Assembly (NCBI RefSeq): GCF_001705435.1
Contig: NZ_MDEN01000066.1
Location: 310,001 to 374,000 of the forward strand
Length of the DNA stretch: 64,000 nucleotides
Direction: 5' to 3'
Origin: Pseudomonas graminis
Lineage (GTDB): Bacteria; Pseudomonadota; Gammaproteobacteria; Pseudomonadales; Pseudomonadaceae
The translations under genes were made by a program, and so were the position numbers. A model generated the notes under the pieces. The model worked only from the letters and a program-made list of their open reading frames with translations. It was not told where the DNA came from and did no database searches. Positions 1 through 7,671 of the stretch are shown in pieces. How positions within the stretch are numbered: the first letter of the stretch is position 1; the number at the start of each line of letters is the position of its first letter.

Positions 1-80
1 CATCCTATGCATGACGCGGCCGATACAGGCACAATGCCATTTAATCAGCACTCACATCGTTCGGTGAGGAGATAATCCTT

Positions 81-1376
81 TTGCTGCGCCCCTCTGCCGC
101 ACGGCTCAGTCATTTTTTACCCTCTCTGGCCTTGCTGGTTGCCGGACTGGCGGCCGCGTATGTGAAAGACCTCAACGTCTTCTTCACCTCACTTTTCAAC
201 GTGCTGCCCACCCTGGTGCTGTTGCTGGGTGGTGCGTACTGCGGGGTATACAAGCGACAGCGTGAGCTGTTCCTGATGATCACCGTGTACATCGCCTATT
301 TCCTCCTCGACACACAGACCGACTACTACCGCGATTACGGCAAGGTCCGAGAAGACGCCGCCGTGGTGTTTCATCTGTGTTGCCTCTTGCTCCCGGTCAT
401 GTTTGGTCTGTTTGCGGCCTGGGAAGAGCGGACCCATCTGTTTCAGGACTTGATTGCACGGTTGGCCGTTCTGGTCGCGGTAGGCAGCGTTGCCCTGGGT
501 CTCGAACAGAGCTTTCCCGCCGGGCTGCTGGCCTGGCTCGCCGACATCCGCTGGCCAGCGCTTCACGGTGAATGGATGAGCCTGATTCAGCTGTCCTACG
601 TGACCTTTCTCATTGCGTTCGCCGTGCTCATCACGCAGTACCTCTATAAGCCGCGGCCCCTGCATGCGGCTCAACTGGTGGGGTTGCTCGGGATGTTCTG
701 GGCGTTACCGAAGACCTTCATCCTGCCCTTCACCCTGAACATCATGTGCAGCCAGGTGATGTTGATGATTGCGGCGGCGGTCGCGCACGAGGCCTATCAA
801 ATGGCTTTCCGCGACGAGCTGACCGGGCTGCCAGGTCGACGTGCGCTGAATGAGCGGATGCAGCGACTGGGCCGCAATTATGTGCTGGCGATGAGCGACG
901 TCGATCATTTCAAGAAATTCAACGACACCCATGGCCACGATGTCGGCGATCAGGTGCTGCGTCTGGTGGCGAGCAAGCTGTCGAAGATCACCAATGGCGG
1001 CGGGCGCGCCTATCGTTATGGCGGCGAAGAGTTTGCCATCGTGTTTGCCGGCAAAACCCTCGAAGAATGCATGCCGCACCTTGAGGTCATCCGCGAAACC
1101 ATTGCCAGTTATCAGATTCAGCTGCGCAATCAGGACAATCGTCCGAATGATGATCTGCAAGGGCGTCAGCGTCGGGCGGGGTCCCAGGCTTCAGCGGTGT
1201 CGGTCACGGTCAGCATCGGCGTGGCCGAGCGTCTGCCGGAGCACCGCAATCCGGAAGAAGTCCTTAAATCCGCCGATCAGGCGCTGTATGCCGCCAAAGG
1301 CGCCGGGCGTAATTGCGTCATCAGTCACTTGCAGACCAGCAAGCGTGGCGCTGTGCGCATGGCTGCCGCCGGCTAA
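81..1376 (+). CDS. Membrane-anchored diguanylate cyclase (GGDEF)
   Basis: Predicted to make cyclic-di-GMP from two GTP at the inner membrane. Residues 1 to about 235 are a chain of hydrophobic segments (a multi-pass sensor region of unknown ligand), followed by a GGDEF domain from about residue 240 with the active-site loop GGEEF at 314-318. A polar insertion rich in N, D, Q and R (about residues 350-375) sits between the active-site loop and the C-terminal part of the domain. No RxxD product-inhibition motif is seen five residues before GGEEF. The start is TTG at 81, chosen because a GAGGAG ribosome site lies about nine bases upstream; no in-frame ATG fits better. It stands alone, and its upstream promoter lies outside or at the edge of the window. 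Confidence 0.88.
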   Translation: MLRPSAARLSHFLPSLALLVAGLAAAYVKDLNVFFTSLFNVLPTLVLLLGGAYCGVYKRQRELFLMITVYIAYFLLDTQTDYYRDYGKVREDAAVVFHLCCLLLPVMFGLFAAWEERTHLFQDLIARLAVLVAVGSVALGLEQSFPAGLLAWLADIRWPALHGEWMSLIQLSYVTFLIAFAVLITQYLYKPRPLHAAQLVGLLGMFWALPKTFILPFTLNIMCSQVMLMIAAAVAHEAYQMAFRDELTGLPGRRALNERMQRLGRNYVLAMSDVDHFKKFNDTHGHDVGDQVLRLVASKLSKITNGGGRAYRYGGEEFAIVFAGKTLEECMPHLEVIRETIASYQIQLRNQDNRPNDDLQGRQRRAGSQASAVSVTVSIGVAERLPEHRNPEEVLKSADQALYAAKGAGRNCVISHLQTSKRGAVRMAAAG

Positions 1377-1584
1377 AAGCTACTCTTTTCCACCTCTGGA
1401 CGAACGCACACGCCGCTGTGCGCAGGCATCAGCATGACCGTCGCTTGCGCGTGACCGAATCTTTGATAATAGTCACGTGTTGACCCTATGTGTCGCAAAT
1501 GGTGTTCATGTACACTCGTTCCATTGACACATCGGCGCCGCACTTTCTCTGCTGTGCCGCTCCTCCCCCGAGTTCTTTGCCGCT

Positions 1585-1597
1585 GAAACGAGGTTTG
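1585..1597. promoter_or_regulatory. Candidate PsrA operator at the acyl-CoA dehydrogenase start
   Basis: The sequence GAAAC-GAG-GTTTG fits the PsrA consensus (G/C)AAAC-N2-4-GTTT(G/C). It ends two bases before the ATG of the acyl-CoA dehydrogenase gene. PsrA is the Pseudomonas fatty-acid-responsive TetR regulator of beta-oxidation genes. Binding here would block initiation or elongation. The site also overlaps the only purine-rich stretch available as a ribosome site. The inference is based on motif match and gene function only. Confidence 0.5.
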
Positions 1598-1599
1598 CC

Positions 1600-3378
1600 A
1601 TGGCTGACTACAAAGCGCCCTTGCGCGATATGCGCTTCGTCCTCAATGAAGTGTTCGAGGTCTCCCGACTTTGGGCCACGCTGCCCGAATTGTCCGAAAC
1701 CGTGGACGCCGAGACCGTCGAGGCGATTCTCGAAGAAGCGGGCAAAGTCACTGGCCGGTCCGTTGCACCCCTGAGTCGCGCGGCCGATGAGGAAGGCTGT
1801 CACTGGAACGACACCGTCGTCACTACCCCGGCAGGCTTCGTTCAGGCTTACAAAACGTACGCTGAAGGTGGCTGGGTTGGCGTCGGTGGCAATCCGGAGT
1901 TCGGCGGCATGGGCATGCCCAAAGCGGTGTCTGCTCAGGTCGAGGAAATGGTCAATTCCGCAAGCCTGGCGTTCGGGCTGTACCCGATGCTGACGTCCGG
2001 CGCCTGCGTCTCGATTAACACCCACGCCAGCGAGGCGTTGAAGACCACATATCTGCCAAACATGTACGCCGGGGTATGGGCCGGTTCGATGTGCCTGACC
2101 GAAGCCCACGCCGGCACGGACCTCGGGATTATCCGCACAAAGGCGGAGCCCCAGACCGACGGGTCTTACAAGATCAGCGGCACGAAAATCTTTATCACCG
2201 GCGGCGAGCACGATCTCACCGAGAACATCATTCATCTCGTGCTGGCCAAACTGCCTGACGCACCGGCAGGGCCGAAGGGTATTTCGCTGTTCCTCGTGCC
2301 GAAGATCATGGTCAATGACGATGGCAGCCTCGGTGAGCGCAACACGGTGTTCTGCGGCTCCATTGAACACAAGATGGGCATTCAGGCCTCCGCCACCTGC
2401 GTGATGAATTTCGATCAAGCCGCGGGCTATCTGATTGGCGAGCCTAATAAAGGCCTCGCGGCGATGTTTACCATGATGAATTACGAGCGTCTGGGCGTCG
2501 GCATTCAGGGCCTGGCGTCCGGCGAGCGCTCGTATCAGAACGCGATCGAGTACGCCCGCGACCGTTTGCAAAGCCGTGCCCCGACGGGCGCACAGTCCAA
2601 AGACACCCTTGCCGACCCGATCATCGTTCACCCCGATGTGCGTCGCATGCTGCTGACCATGAAGGCATTGAACGAAGGCGGTCGGGCATTCTCCACGTAC
2701 GTGGCCATGCAGCTGGACACCGCCAAGTACAGCGAAGACGCCGATGTGCGTCAGCGCGCCGATGCGTTGGTCGCGCTGCTGACGCCAGTCGCCAAGGCCT
2801 TCCTCACCGACATGGGCCTGGACACCACCGTGCACGGTCAGCAGGTGTTCGGCGGTCACGGCTACATTCGCGAGTGGGGCCAGGAACAACTGGTGCGTGA
2901 CGTGCGCATCACCCAGATCTACGAAGGCACCAACGGCATTCAGGCACTGGACTTGATGGGCCGTAAGGTGGTCGCCAGCGGAGGGGCTTATTACAAGCTG
3001 TTCTCCGACGAAATCCGTCAATTCATCGCTTCGTCTGACAGCTCGCAGGCAGAATTCACCAAGCCGTTGGCCGCAGCCCTGACCACACTGGACGAATTGA
3101 CCGACTGGGTACTGGACCGGGCTCGCAGCAATCCGAATGAAATCGGTGCCGCGTCCGTCGAGTATCTGCATGCGTTCGGATACACGGCGTACGCCTACAT
3201 GTGGGCGATGATGGCAAACGCCGCATCGGGTAAAGAGGCTCAGGAAGATTTCTACGCCAGCAAGCTGGGCACTGCGCGGTTCTATTTCGCGCGTCTGCTG
3301 CCACGCATGCAGTCCCTTTCGGCTTCCGTTAGAGCGGGCAGCGAGTCGCTGTACCTGTTGGAGGCGTCACAGTTCTGA
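1600..3378 (+). CDS. Acyl-CoA dehydrogenase, PA0506/DmdC-like 600-residue type
   Basis: FAD enzyme of beta-oxidation introducing the alpha-beta double bond into fatty acyl-CoA. At 592 residues it is of the long bacterial type with an extra N-terminal segment, the usual three-domain acyl-CoA dehydrogenase core, and an extra C-terminal helical domain (about 470-592). The segment with IYEGTNGIQ carries the glutamate (about E442) that acts as catalytic base in this family, and the SMCLTEAHAGTD segment (about 165-176) is the flavin/substrate loop. The N-terminus MADYKAPLRDMRF is typical of the P. aeruginosa PA0506/PA0508 group. The gene is monocistronic, and a PsrA-like operator overlaps its start. 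The exact chain-length preference cannot be read from sequence. Confidence 0.9.
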   Translation: MADYKAPLRDMRFVLNEVFEVSRLWATLPELSETVDAETVEAILEEAGKVTGRSVAPLSRAADEEGCHWNDTVVTTPAGFVQAYKTYAEGGWVGVGGNPEFGGMGMPKAVSAQVEEMVNSASLAFGLYPMLTSGACVSINTHASEALKTTYLPNMYAGVWAGSMCLTEAHAGTDLGIIRTKAEPQTDGSYKISGTKIFITGGEHDLTENIIHLVLAKLPDAPAGPKGISLFLVPKIMVNDDGSLGERNTVFCGSIEHKMGIQASATCVMNFDQAAGYLIGEPNKGLAAMFTMMNYERLGVGIQGLASGERSYQNAIEYARDRLQSRAPTGAQSKDTLADPIIVHPDVRRMLLTMKALNEGGRAFSTYVAMQLDTAKYSEDADVRQRADALVALLTPVAKAFLTDMGLDTTVHGQQVFGGHGYIREWGQEQLVRDVRITQIYEGTNGIQALDLMGRKVVASGGAYYKLFSDEIRQFIASSDSSQAEFTKPLAAALTTLDELTDWVLDRARSNPNEIGAASVEYLHAFGYTAYAYMWAMMANAASGKEAQEDFYASKLGTARFYFARLLPRMQSLSASVRAGSESLYLLEASQF

Positions 3379-3392
3379 CACCCGGAAAAGGA

Positions 3393-3410
3393 TGTAAGCA
3401 TTTGCTTACA
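3393..3410. promoter_or_regulatory. GacA box (upstream activating sequence)
   Basis: TGTAAGCATTTGCTTACA is an 18-base near-palindrome that fits the GacA consensus TGTAAG-N6-CTTACA. In Pseudomonas this element activates the Rsm small RNA genes. Here it lies about 45 bases upstream of a TAATCT -10 hexamer (3455-3460) and about 55-60 bases upstream of the inferred RNA start. Confidence 0.85.
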
Positions 3411-3465
3411 TGACGTGATGGCAATCGGCTCTATCGCTCCAGTGGATCCAAGTTTAATCTACACA

Positions 3466-3596
3466 CATGGACGTCGCGCAGGATGCGCAAACAGATAACA
3501 GGGACACGTAAGGGATTGCCTGCCAGGATGGCGGGAAGAAATGGAAGTCATGGGAAACAGTCTGGAAAACCTCGCTTAGGCGGGGTTTTCTTTTTT
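3466..3596 (+). ncRNA. rsmX: RsmX-type regulatory small RNA
   Basis: Predicted sRNA of about 130 nt that titrates the translational repressors RsmA/RsmE (CsrA family), relieving repression of secondary metabolism and virulence genes under GacS/GacA control. The region has nine GGA motifs. Two are displayed in perfect small hairpins: GCGCA-GGA-TGCGC at 3476-3488 and GCCA-GGA-TGGC at 3522-3532. The transcript ends in a strong rho-independent terminator and is preceded by a GacA box and a TAATCT -10. No convincing ORF covers it. The 5' end is inferred from the -10. RsmX is preferred over RsmY or RsmZ on general sequence impression; a covariance-model search would settle the subclass. Confidence 0.8.
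3566..3596 (+). terminator. Rho-independent terminator of the RsmX-like RNA
   Basis: The arms AAAACCTCGC and GCGGGGTTTT pair over ten bases (one U-G) around a TTAG loop, followed by CTTTTTT. This is an intrinsic terminator that defines the sRNA 3' end. Confidence 0.9.
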
Positions 3597-3751
3597 CTGC
3601 GTTCCGAAAAAATGCATTGCCGTCCGCCGCTTCGCTTGATGTGGCTGCAGGGAGGTCATGGCTTGATGATAGGCGCTGCGGAACCCCTATAGCGACCCAG
3701 GGTCGATTAGCTGTGCGGCCCCCATTGGGCCATTAATCAGGAGCTCCACCC

Positions 3752-3913
3752 ATGGACATCATTCGCATCATCATCGCCATCCTGCTGCCACCCCTGGGCG
3801 TGTTCCTGCAAGTCGGCTTCGCCGGCGCTTTCTGGCTGAACATTCTGCTGACCCTGCTGGGCTACATCCCGGGGATCATCCACGCGATCTACATCATTGT
3901 CAGTCGCAAGTAA
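3752..3913 (+). CDS. YqaE/PMP3-family small membrane protein
   Basis: A 53-residue hydrophobic peptide starting MDIIRIIIAILLPPLGVFLQ with two transmembrane helices separated by a short polar turn, and the LPPLGVFLQ and LGYIPGIIHA motifs diagnostic of the UPF0057/PMP3 family. Members are stress-induced inner-membrane proteolipids thought to affect membrane potential or ion leakage. The ATG at 3752 follows a CAGGAG ribosome site (3738-3743). It stands alone, downstream of the rsmX-like terminator. Confidence 0.88.
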   Translation: MDIIRIIIAILLPPLGVFLQVGFAGAFWLNILLTLLGYIPGIIHAIYIIVSRK

Positions 3914-3999
3914 CCCGACCCCGGCCAACACCACGCTTCCTGTCTCAGGTCAGCTGACATAGAGTCCGACGTTGGACTTTATGATCAGGAAGCTCAGGG

Positions 4000-4164
4000 A
4001 TGGACGTTGTTTTGGGATTGCTCGCCGCTCTGTTCTGGGGCGGCACAGATTTTCTGGTAGGGCTCAACGCCCTCCTGCGACTTGTAGGACCGGCTTTAGC
4101 CGGGAAGGCTTCAATCGCCACACCGCAAATTGATCGTTGCATCCACCGACCTCTTCCCGGCTGA
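4000..4164 (+). pseudogene. EamA/DMT-family transporter N-terminal remnant, cut by a REP element
   Basis: After a good ribosome site (AGGAAG...AGGG) an ATG at 4000 opens a frame whose first 24 codons read as the start of a drug/metabolite transporter (MDVVLGLLAALFWGGTDFLV, then GLNA). At about 4072-4084 the frame runs into a REP palindrome, where the translation loses all membrane character, and it stops at 4162-4164. The usual transporter is about 300 residues with ten helices. No further homologous segment is visible downstream, where only repeats follow. It is best read as a deleted gene with its start left behind. Confidence 0.6.
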
Positions 4165-4176
4165 AGCCGGTCCTAC
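4084..4176. repeat. REP doublet (BIME-like)
   Basis: GTAGGACCGGCTTTAGCCGGGAAG at 4084-4107 and its inverted, slightly diverged partner at 4153-4176 flank a ~45-base spacer containing CACACCGCAAATTGAT. The same doublet with a similar spacer recurs at 59044-59135. These are Pseudomonas repetitive extragenic palindromes, mobilised in trans by RAYT transposases; no RAYT gene is in the window. Confidence 0.85.
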
Positions 4177-4244
4177 CAGGCGACTGCGTACACCTGTGAA
4201 ACTGGCGATGCCCCACAGAAATGTAGCGTGTATCGCAATACCCC

Positions 4245-4267
4245 GTGGGAGCGAGCTTGCTCGCGAA
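4245..4267. repeat. REP element, GAGCGAGCTTGCTCGC type
   Basis: GTGGGAGCGAGCTTGCTCGCGAA is a single palindromic REP of a second type. It matches copies at 54360-54383 and (diverged) 8459-8480. Confidence 0.8.
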
Positions 4268-4275
4268 GCGGCCAG

Positions 4276-4372
4276 GACTTTTTGAAGGGGACTGATTTAT
4301 TTACAACGCTTGACGACTTTTTGAAGGGGACTGATTTATTTACAACGCTTCAGCGTAAATTAATCTGTCCCC
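4276..4372. repeat. Tandem 39-base duplication with inverted partner (GGGGACTGATTTATTT element)
   Basis: A 36-base unit running from GACTTTTTGAAGGGG to ACAACGCTT occurs twice with a period of 39 (4276-4311 and 4315-4350). It is followed at 4352-4372 by AGCGTAAATTAATCTGTCCCC, an imperfect inverse of its GGGGACTGATTTATTTACAACGCT part. The GGGGACAGATTTATTT-type palindrome is a widespread proteobacterial extragenic repeat. The short ORF crossing this block (4228-4458) is composed of repeats and is not a gene. Confidence 0.75.
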
Positions 4373-4391
4373 GTATCAGCTCACTGGCCAA

Positions 4392-4415
4392 TTCCCGGCT
4401 AAAGCCCGTCCTACC
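4392..4415. repeat. Degenerate REP copy
   Basis: TTCCCGGCTAAAGCCCGTCCTACC is a half of the same palindrome found at 4084-4176 with a few changes. Together with the neighbouring repeats it fills the whole 3914-4444 gap, in which no intact gene is seen. Confidence 0.65.
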
Positions 4416-4444
4416 GGAATCCGCGGGAGCTGAACAACCTCAAA

Positions 4445-6271
4445 TCACCCATCAATAACCTTCCGGTAAAACGCCCACTCGGTTTCCAGTGCATGGGCCA
4501 GGTTGGCGGCTTTGCGGAAGCCGTGGCGTTCGTCGGGGTAGAAGTGCCCTTCCGCCGGGATGCCGTTATCCAGTAGCGCATTGAGCATGTCGCGGGTCTG
4601 GGCGGGGACGACGACTGCGTCGAGTTCGCCCTGAAAAAAGATCACCGGGACCTTGATCTGGTCGGCATGCAGCAGCGGCGTGCGCTCACGGTAGCGCGCC
4701 ATGTCGACGTCGGGGTCACCGATCAGCCAGTCCAGATAATCCGCCTCGAACTTGTGCGTGGCTTCCGCCAGCGCCAGCGGGTCGCTGACTCCGTAAAGGC
4801 TTGCCCCTGCGCGGAACACATCCTTGAATGCCAATGCGCACAGCGTCGTATACCCGCCTGCACTGCCGCCCCGGATGAACGCATTTGCCGGATCGATCAG
4901 GCCCTGATTGCCCAAGTATTCAACCACTGCGCAAGCGTCTTCGACATCGACAACGCCCCATTCCAGAAACAGCGCCTGACGATAGGCGCGGCCGTAACCG
5001 GTGCTGCCGCGATAGTTGAGGTCGGCGACGGCGAAGCCCCGTTGCGTCCAGAACTGAATGCGCGGGTCCAGCGCGGGGTAGCAGGCGGAGGTCGGGCCGC
5101 CGTGTATAAACACCACAAGCGGCGGCTTGTCGTCGCCATTCATGGCCGGGTAGAAATACCCGTGCGCCTCGCCGGCCCCACTTGGATAACGCAAGGTCTG
5201 CGGCTGGCTGATGCGCTCGACGGGAAGGGGGCTGACCCCGCCGGCCAGCACCTGAACGCACTTGTCAGCACGACCGATGGCAATGACAGCAGAAGGGCTG
5301 ACGGGCGACGCCGCGATGCAATAGATATAGTTCGCGTCAACCGCCAGGCTTCTGAAACGGCTGTAATCGCCGCTGAAATCTTCAACTGAACCCTGTGCCG
5401 AACGCACGCCGAGCAGGCCTTTACCGTCCTCGAACCAGGCGGCGAGGTACGCGCCCTCGCTCAGCGGCGCCCAGGTCGACGCGCCCAGTTGCCACGGCGC
5501 CGAAGCGTGGTCGGCAGCGGCGGCGGGCAGCGCTTCAAAACCGTCCGGCGTCTCAACCCACGGCTGCCAGAACCCGGCGCGGTCAGTCAGGCAATACAAG
5601 CGGCCCGCGTCATCGAAGCGGGGTTGCTGCAACGATTCCAGTCCCAACCCGCCCGCGAGACAGTGCGGCCGGCCCCACGCGAGATCGGCCTGGCGTTCGA
5701 CGCTCATCAGTCGTGAGGACGTCCAGGGCTGATGGGGCCGCCACCACTCGATCCACACCAGGCGATTGCCATCCGGACTGATGGAGGGCGATGCGTAAAA
5801 ATCCGCGCCTTCGGCCAGTACGTGGCGGCGACCGTCGGCGACGTCGATCGCGACCAGCCGGTGAGTGCTCTTATCCTCCTCAACCGCCAGAATCTGCCCA
5901 CGCGCAGAACGGACATCTCCGAAGAGCTTGTCGCCCTGGGTCAGGGGGTGAGGGGTTTGGGAGTCGAAGGACTGGAGGTAAATCTGCTGGTCCGCTTCGT
6001 TGACGAACACCACGGCATCGTCAGTCAGGCAGAACGAACCGCCGCCGTATTCATACACCCGGCTGCGCACGCTGAAACCCTCGGGGGTCAGGCAAGCGGC
6101 CGCGCCGTCGTGCCAGCGCCAGATGCGCGTCGCGGCATCCTGCGGGCGGAATTCACTCCAGAAAAGCCCCGCAGGGCTGACGGCGAGTTCGGCGAAATCG
6201 GTGCCTGCCGCCACAGCCTGGGCGGCGGAAAGGAGGTCAGGACTTGGCGATGAGGCGTGAGTTTCGTTCAT
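4445..6271 (-). CDS. pqqH: S9 family peptidase, PqqH-like
   Basis: A 608-residue prolyl-oligopeptidase-type serine hydrolase with an N-terminal beta-propeller region and a C-terminal alpha/beta hydrolase domain. The catalytic triad is visible: Ser470 in GGSAGG, Asp551 in GELDAV, and His583 in DERHGF. It follows pqqE with a 35-base overlap, as P. aeruginosa PA1990 (pqqH) follows pqqE. A role in trimming PqqA-derived peptide is plausible, but PqqH is not strictly required in P. aeruginosa. The start at MNETH (6271) is preferred over the longer frame from 6322 because it gives the usual length and less overlap; the ribosome site is weak, so translational coupling is likely. Confidence 0.8.
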   Translation of the reverse strand: MNETHASSPSPDLLSAAQAVAAGTDFAELAVSPAGLFWSEFRPQDAATRIWRWHDGAAACLTPEGFSVRSRVYEYGGGSFCLTDDAVVFVNEADQQIYLQSFDSQTPHPLTQGDKLFGDVRSARGQILAVEEDKSTHRLVAIDVADGRRHVLAEGADFYASPSISPDGNRLVWIEWWRPHQPWTSSRLMSVERQADLAWGRPHCLAGGLGLESLQQPRFDDAGRLYCLTDRAGFWQPWVETPDGFEALPAAAADHASAPWQLGASTWAPLSEGAYLAAWFEDGKGLLGVRSAQGSVEDFSGDYSRFRSLAVDANYIYCIAASPVSPSAVIAIGRADKCVQVLAGGVSPLPVERISQPQTLRYPSGAGEAHGYFYPAMNGDDKPPLVVFIHGGPTSACYPALDPRIQFWTQRGFAVADLNYRGSTGYGRAYRQALFLEWGVVDVEDACAVVEYLGNQGLIDPANAFIRGGSAGGYTTLCALAFKDVFRAGASLYGVSDPLALAEATHKFEADYLDWLIGDPDVDMARYRERTPLLHADQIKVPVIFFQGELDAVVVPAQTRDMLNALLDNGIPAEGHFYPDERHGFRKAANLAHALETEWAFYRKVIDG

Positions 6272-7424
6272 TGCGGAAGGCCAGTTGCTCGATAGTCTGG
6301 CTAGCATACTCGGCTTCATCACGGGCTTGGGTGATCAAGTGATGCTGCGGCGACTTGCTGCACACCGGGTCCGTGTTGCTCGCATCGCCGGTGAGCATGA
6401 ACGCCTGGCAGCGGCAGCCCCCGAAGTCTTTTTCCTTCTCGTCGCAGGAGCGGCAAGGCTCTGGCATCCACTCGTAACCACGAAAGCGATTGAAGCCGAA
6501 CGACTCATACCAGATGTGCTGCATCGTGTGATCGCGCACATTGGGGAACTGGATCGGCATCTGCCGCGCCCCATGGCACGGCAGCGCAGTGCCATCCGGC
6601 GTCACGGTCAGGAACAGATTGCCCCAGCCGTTCATGCAGGCTTTTGGACGCTCTTCGTAGTAATCGGGGGTGACGAAGATCAGCTTCACCGGGTGATTTT
6701 CAGCGGCGAGCTTGACCCGATACTCGTTGGTGATGCGTTCGGCGCGCACAAGTTGGTCTTTGGTCGGCAGCAAGCCCACCCGATTCAAGTGTGCCCAGCC
6801 GTAAAACTGACAGGTCGCCAGCTCCACGAAATCCGCTTCCAGTGCCACGCAGAGCTCGATGATCTTGTCGATCTTGTCGATGTTGTGCCGGTGGGTCACG
6901 AAGTTGAGGACCATTGGATAGCCATGCTTTTTCACGGCGCGGGCCATTTCCAGCTTCTGCGCGAAGGCCTTTTTCGAGCCGGCGAGCATGTTGTTCACTT
7001 GCTCGTCGCTGGCCTGGAAACTGATCTGGATGTGGTCCAGCCCGGCTTCCTTGAAGTCGATAATCTTCTGCTCGGTCAGGCCGATGCCGGAGGTAATCAG
7101 GTTGGTGTAGAAGCCCAGCCGTCGCGCTTCGGCGATCAGCTCGGCCAGGTCCTGACGCACCAGTGGCTCGCCACCCGAGAAGCCGATCTGCGCCGCGCCC
7201 ATTTGCCGGGCTTCGGCCATGACTTTGAACCACTGCTCGGTGCTCAATTCCTGACCCTGCTTGGCGAAATCCAGCGGGTTGGAGCAATACGGGCATTGCA
7301 ATGGGCAGCGATAGGTCAGCTCGGCGAGCAGCCACAGCGGCAGCCCGACCGGGGGCGTGGGCGGGATGTAGACATCGGACTGAGCGTTCGCTGAGTCAGG
7401 CAAATTCGATCCAGAGCTCTGCAC
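6237..7424 (-). CDS. pqqE: PQQ biosynthesis radical SAM enzyme PqqE
   Basis: Radical S-adenosylmethionine enzyme that forms the carbon-carbon bond between glutamate and tyrosine of PqqA while PqqD presents the peptide. The radical-SAM cluster motif CPLQCPYC gives C40, C44 and C47. The C-terminal SPASM region has the cysteines CHGARQ, CRSCDEKEKDFGGCRC and DPVC for auxiliary iron-sulfur clusters. The start is GTG at 7424, chosen because GGAGG lies six bases upstream and it yields 395 residues, close to the family size. The longer frame back to 7529 would run deep into pqqD. It overlaps pqqD by 29 bases and pqqH by 35, so the three are co-translated. Confidence 0.95.
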   Translation of the reverse strand: MQSSGSNLPDSANAQSDVYIPPTPPVGLPLWLLAELTYRCPLQCPYCSNPLDFAKQGQELSTEQWFKVMAEARQMGAAQIGFSGGEPLVRQDLAELIAEARRLGFYTNLITSGIGLTEQKIIDFKEAGLDHIQISFQASDEQVNNMLAGSKKAFAQKLEMARAVKKHGYPMVLNFVTHRHNIDKIDKIIELCVALEADFVELATCQFYGWAHLNRVGLLPTKDQLVRAERITNEYRVKLAAENHPVKLIFVTPDYYEERPKACMNGWGNLFLTVTPDGTALPCHGARQMPIQFPNVRDHTMQHIWYESFGFNRFRGYEWMPEPCRSCDEKEKDFGGCRCQAFMLTGDASNTDPVCSKSPQHHLITQARDEAEYASQTIEQLAFRNERNSRLIAKS

Positions 7425-7671
7425 GGGCGACCTCCATGAATTGCTCAACGTCAGTGCCGAGCTCGGGAACGCCGGGGAATTTTTCGTCAAGCAGCGCAAT
7501 GATGGCGCCGACGCTGCGCTGACCGTCAATCAGGCCGCCAATCGCGCTTGCGCTGTCGTTGAGCTTGATCATGCCCTCGGGGTAGAGCAGCACGTGACCG
7601 TTTTGCGCGGGCTCGAACTGGAAACGATAACCGCGGCGCCAGCTGGGCACCTGCTCACGATTGAAGCTCAT
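7396..7671 (-). CDS. pqqD: PQQ peptide chaperone PqqD
   Basis: A 91-residue RiPP recognition element that binds the PqqA precursor and delivers it to PqqE. The start MSFNREQVPSWRRGYRFQFE and the segment VLLYPEGMIKLNDSA are hallmark PqqD sequence. Its ATG overlaps the pqqC stop by four bases (ATGA) and its end overlaps pqqE by 29 bases, consistent with the required 1:1 complex of PqqD and PqqE. Confidence 0.95.
   Translation of the reverse strand: MSFNREQVPSWRRGYRFQFEPAQNGHVLLYPEGMIKLNDSASAIGGLIDGQRSVGAIIALLDEKFPGVPELGTDVEQFMEVARAELWIEFA

Noticed and set aside
1480..1516. TTGACC and TACACT as a sigma-70 promoter for the acyl-CoA dehydrogenase
   Set aside because: The spacing is 25 bases, far from the 16-18 needed.
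1486..3171. A 561-codon minus-strand frame over the acyl-CoA dehydrogenase
   Set aside because: Shadow frame; the plus-strand protein is clearly a conserved enzyme.
4084..4415. CRISPR array in the repeat block
   Set aside because: Repeats are inverted palindromes with variable spacing, there are no regular unique spacers, and no cas genes are present.
4228..4458. A 76-codon ORF in the repeat block after the EamA remnant
   Set aside because: It consists almost wholly of REP and tandem-repeat sequence, and the repeated peptide reflects DNA duplication.
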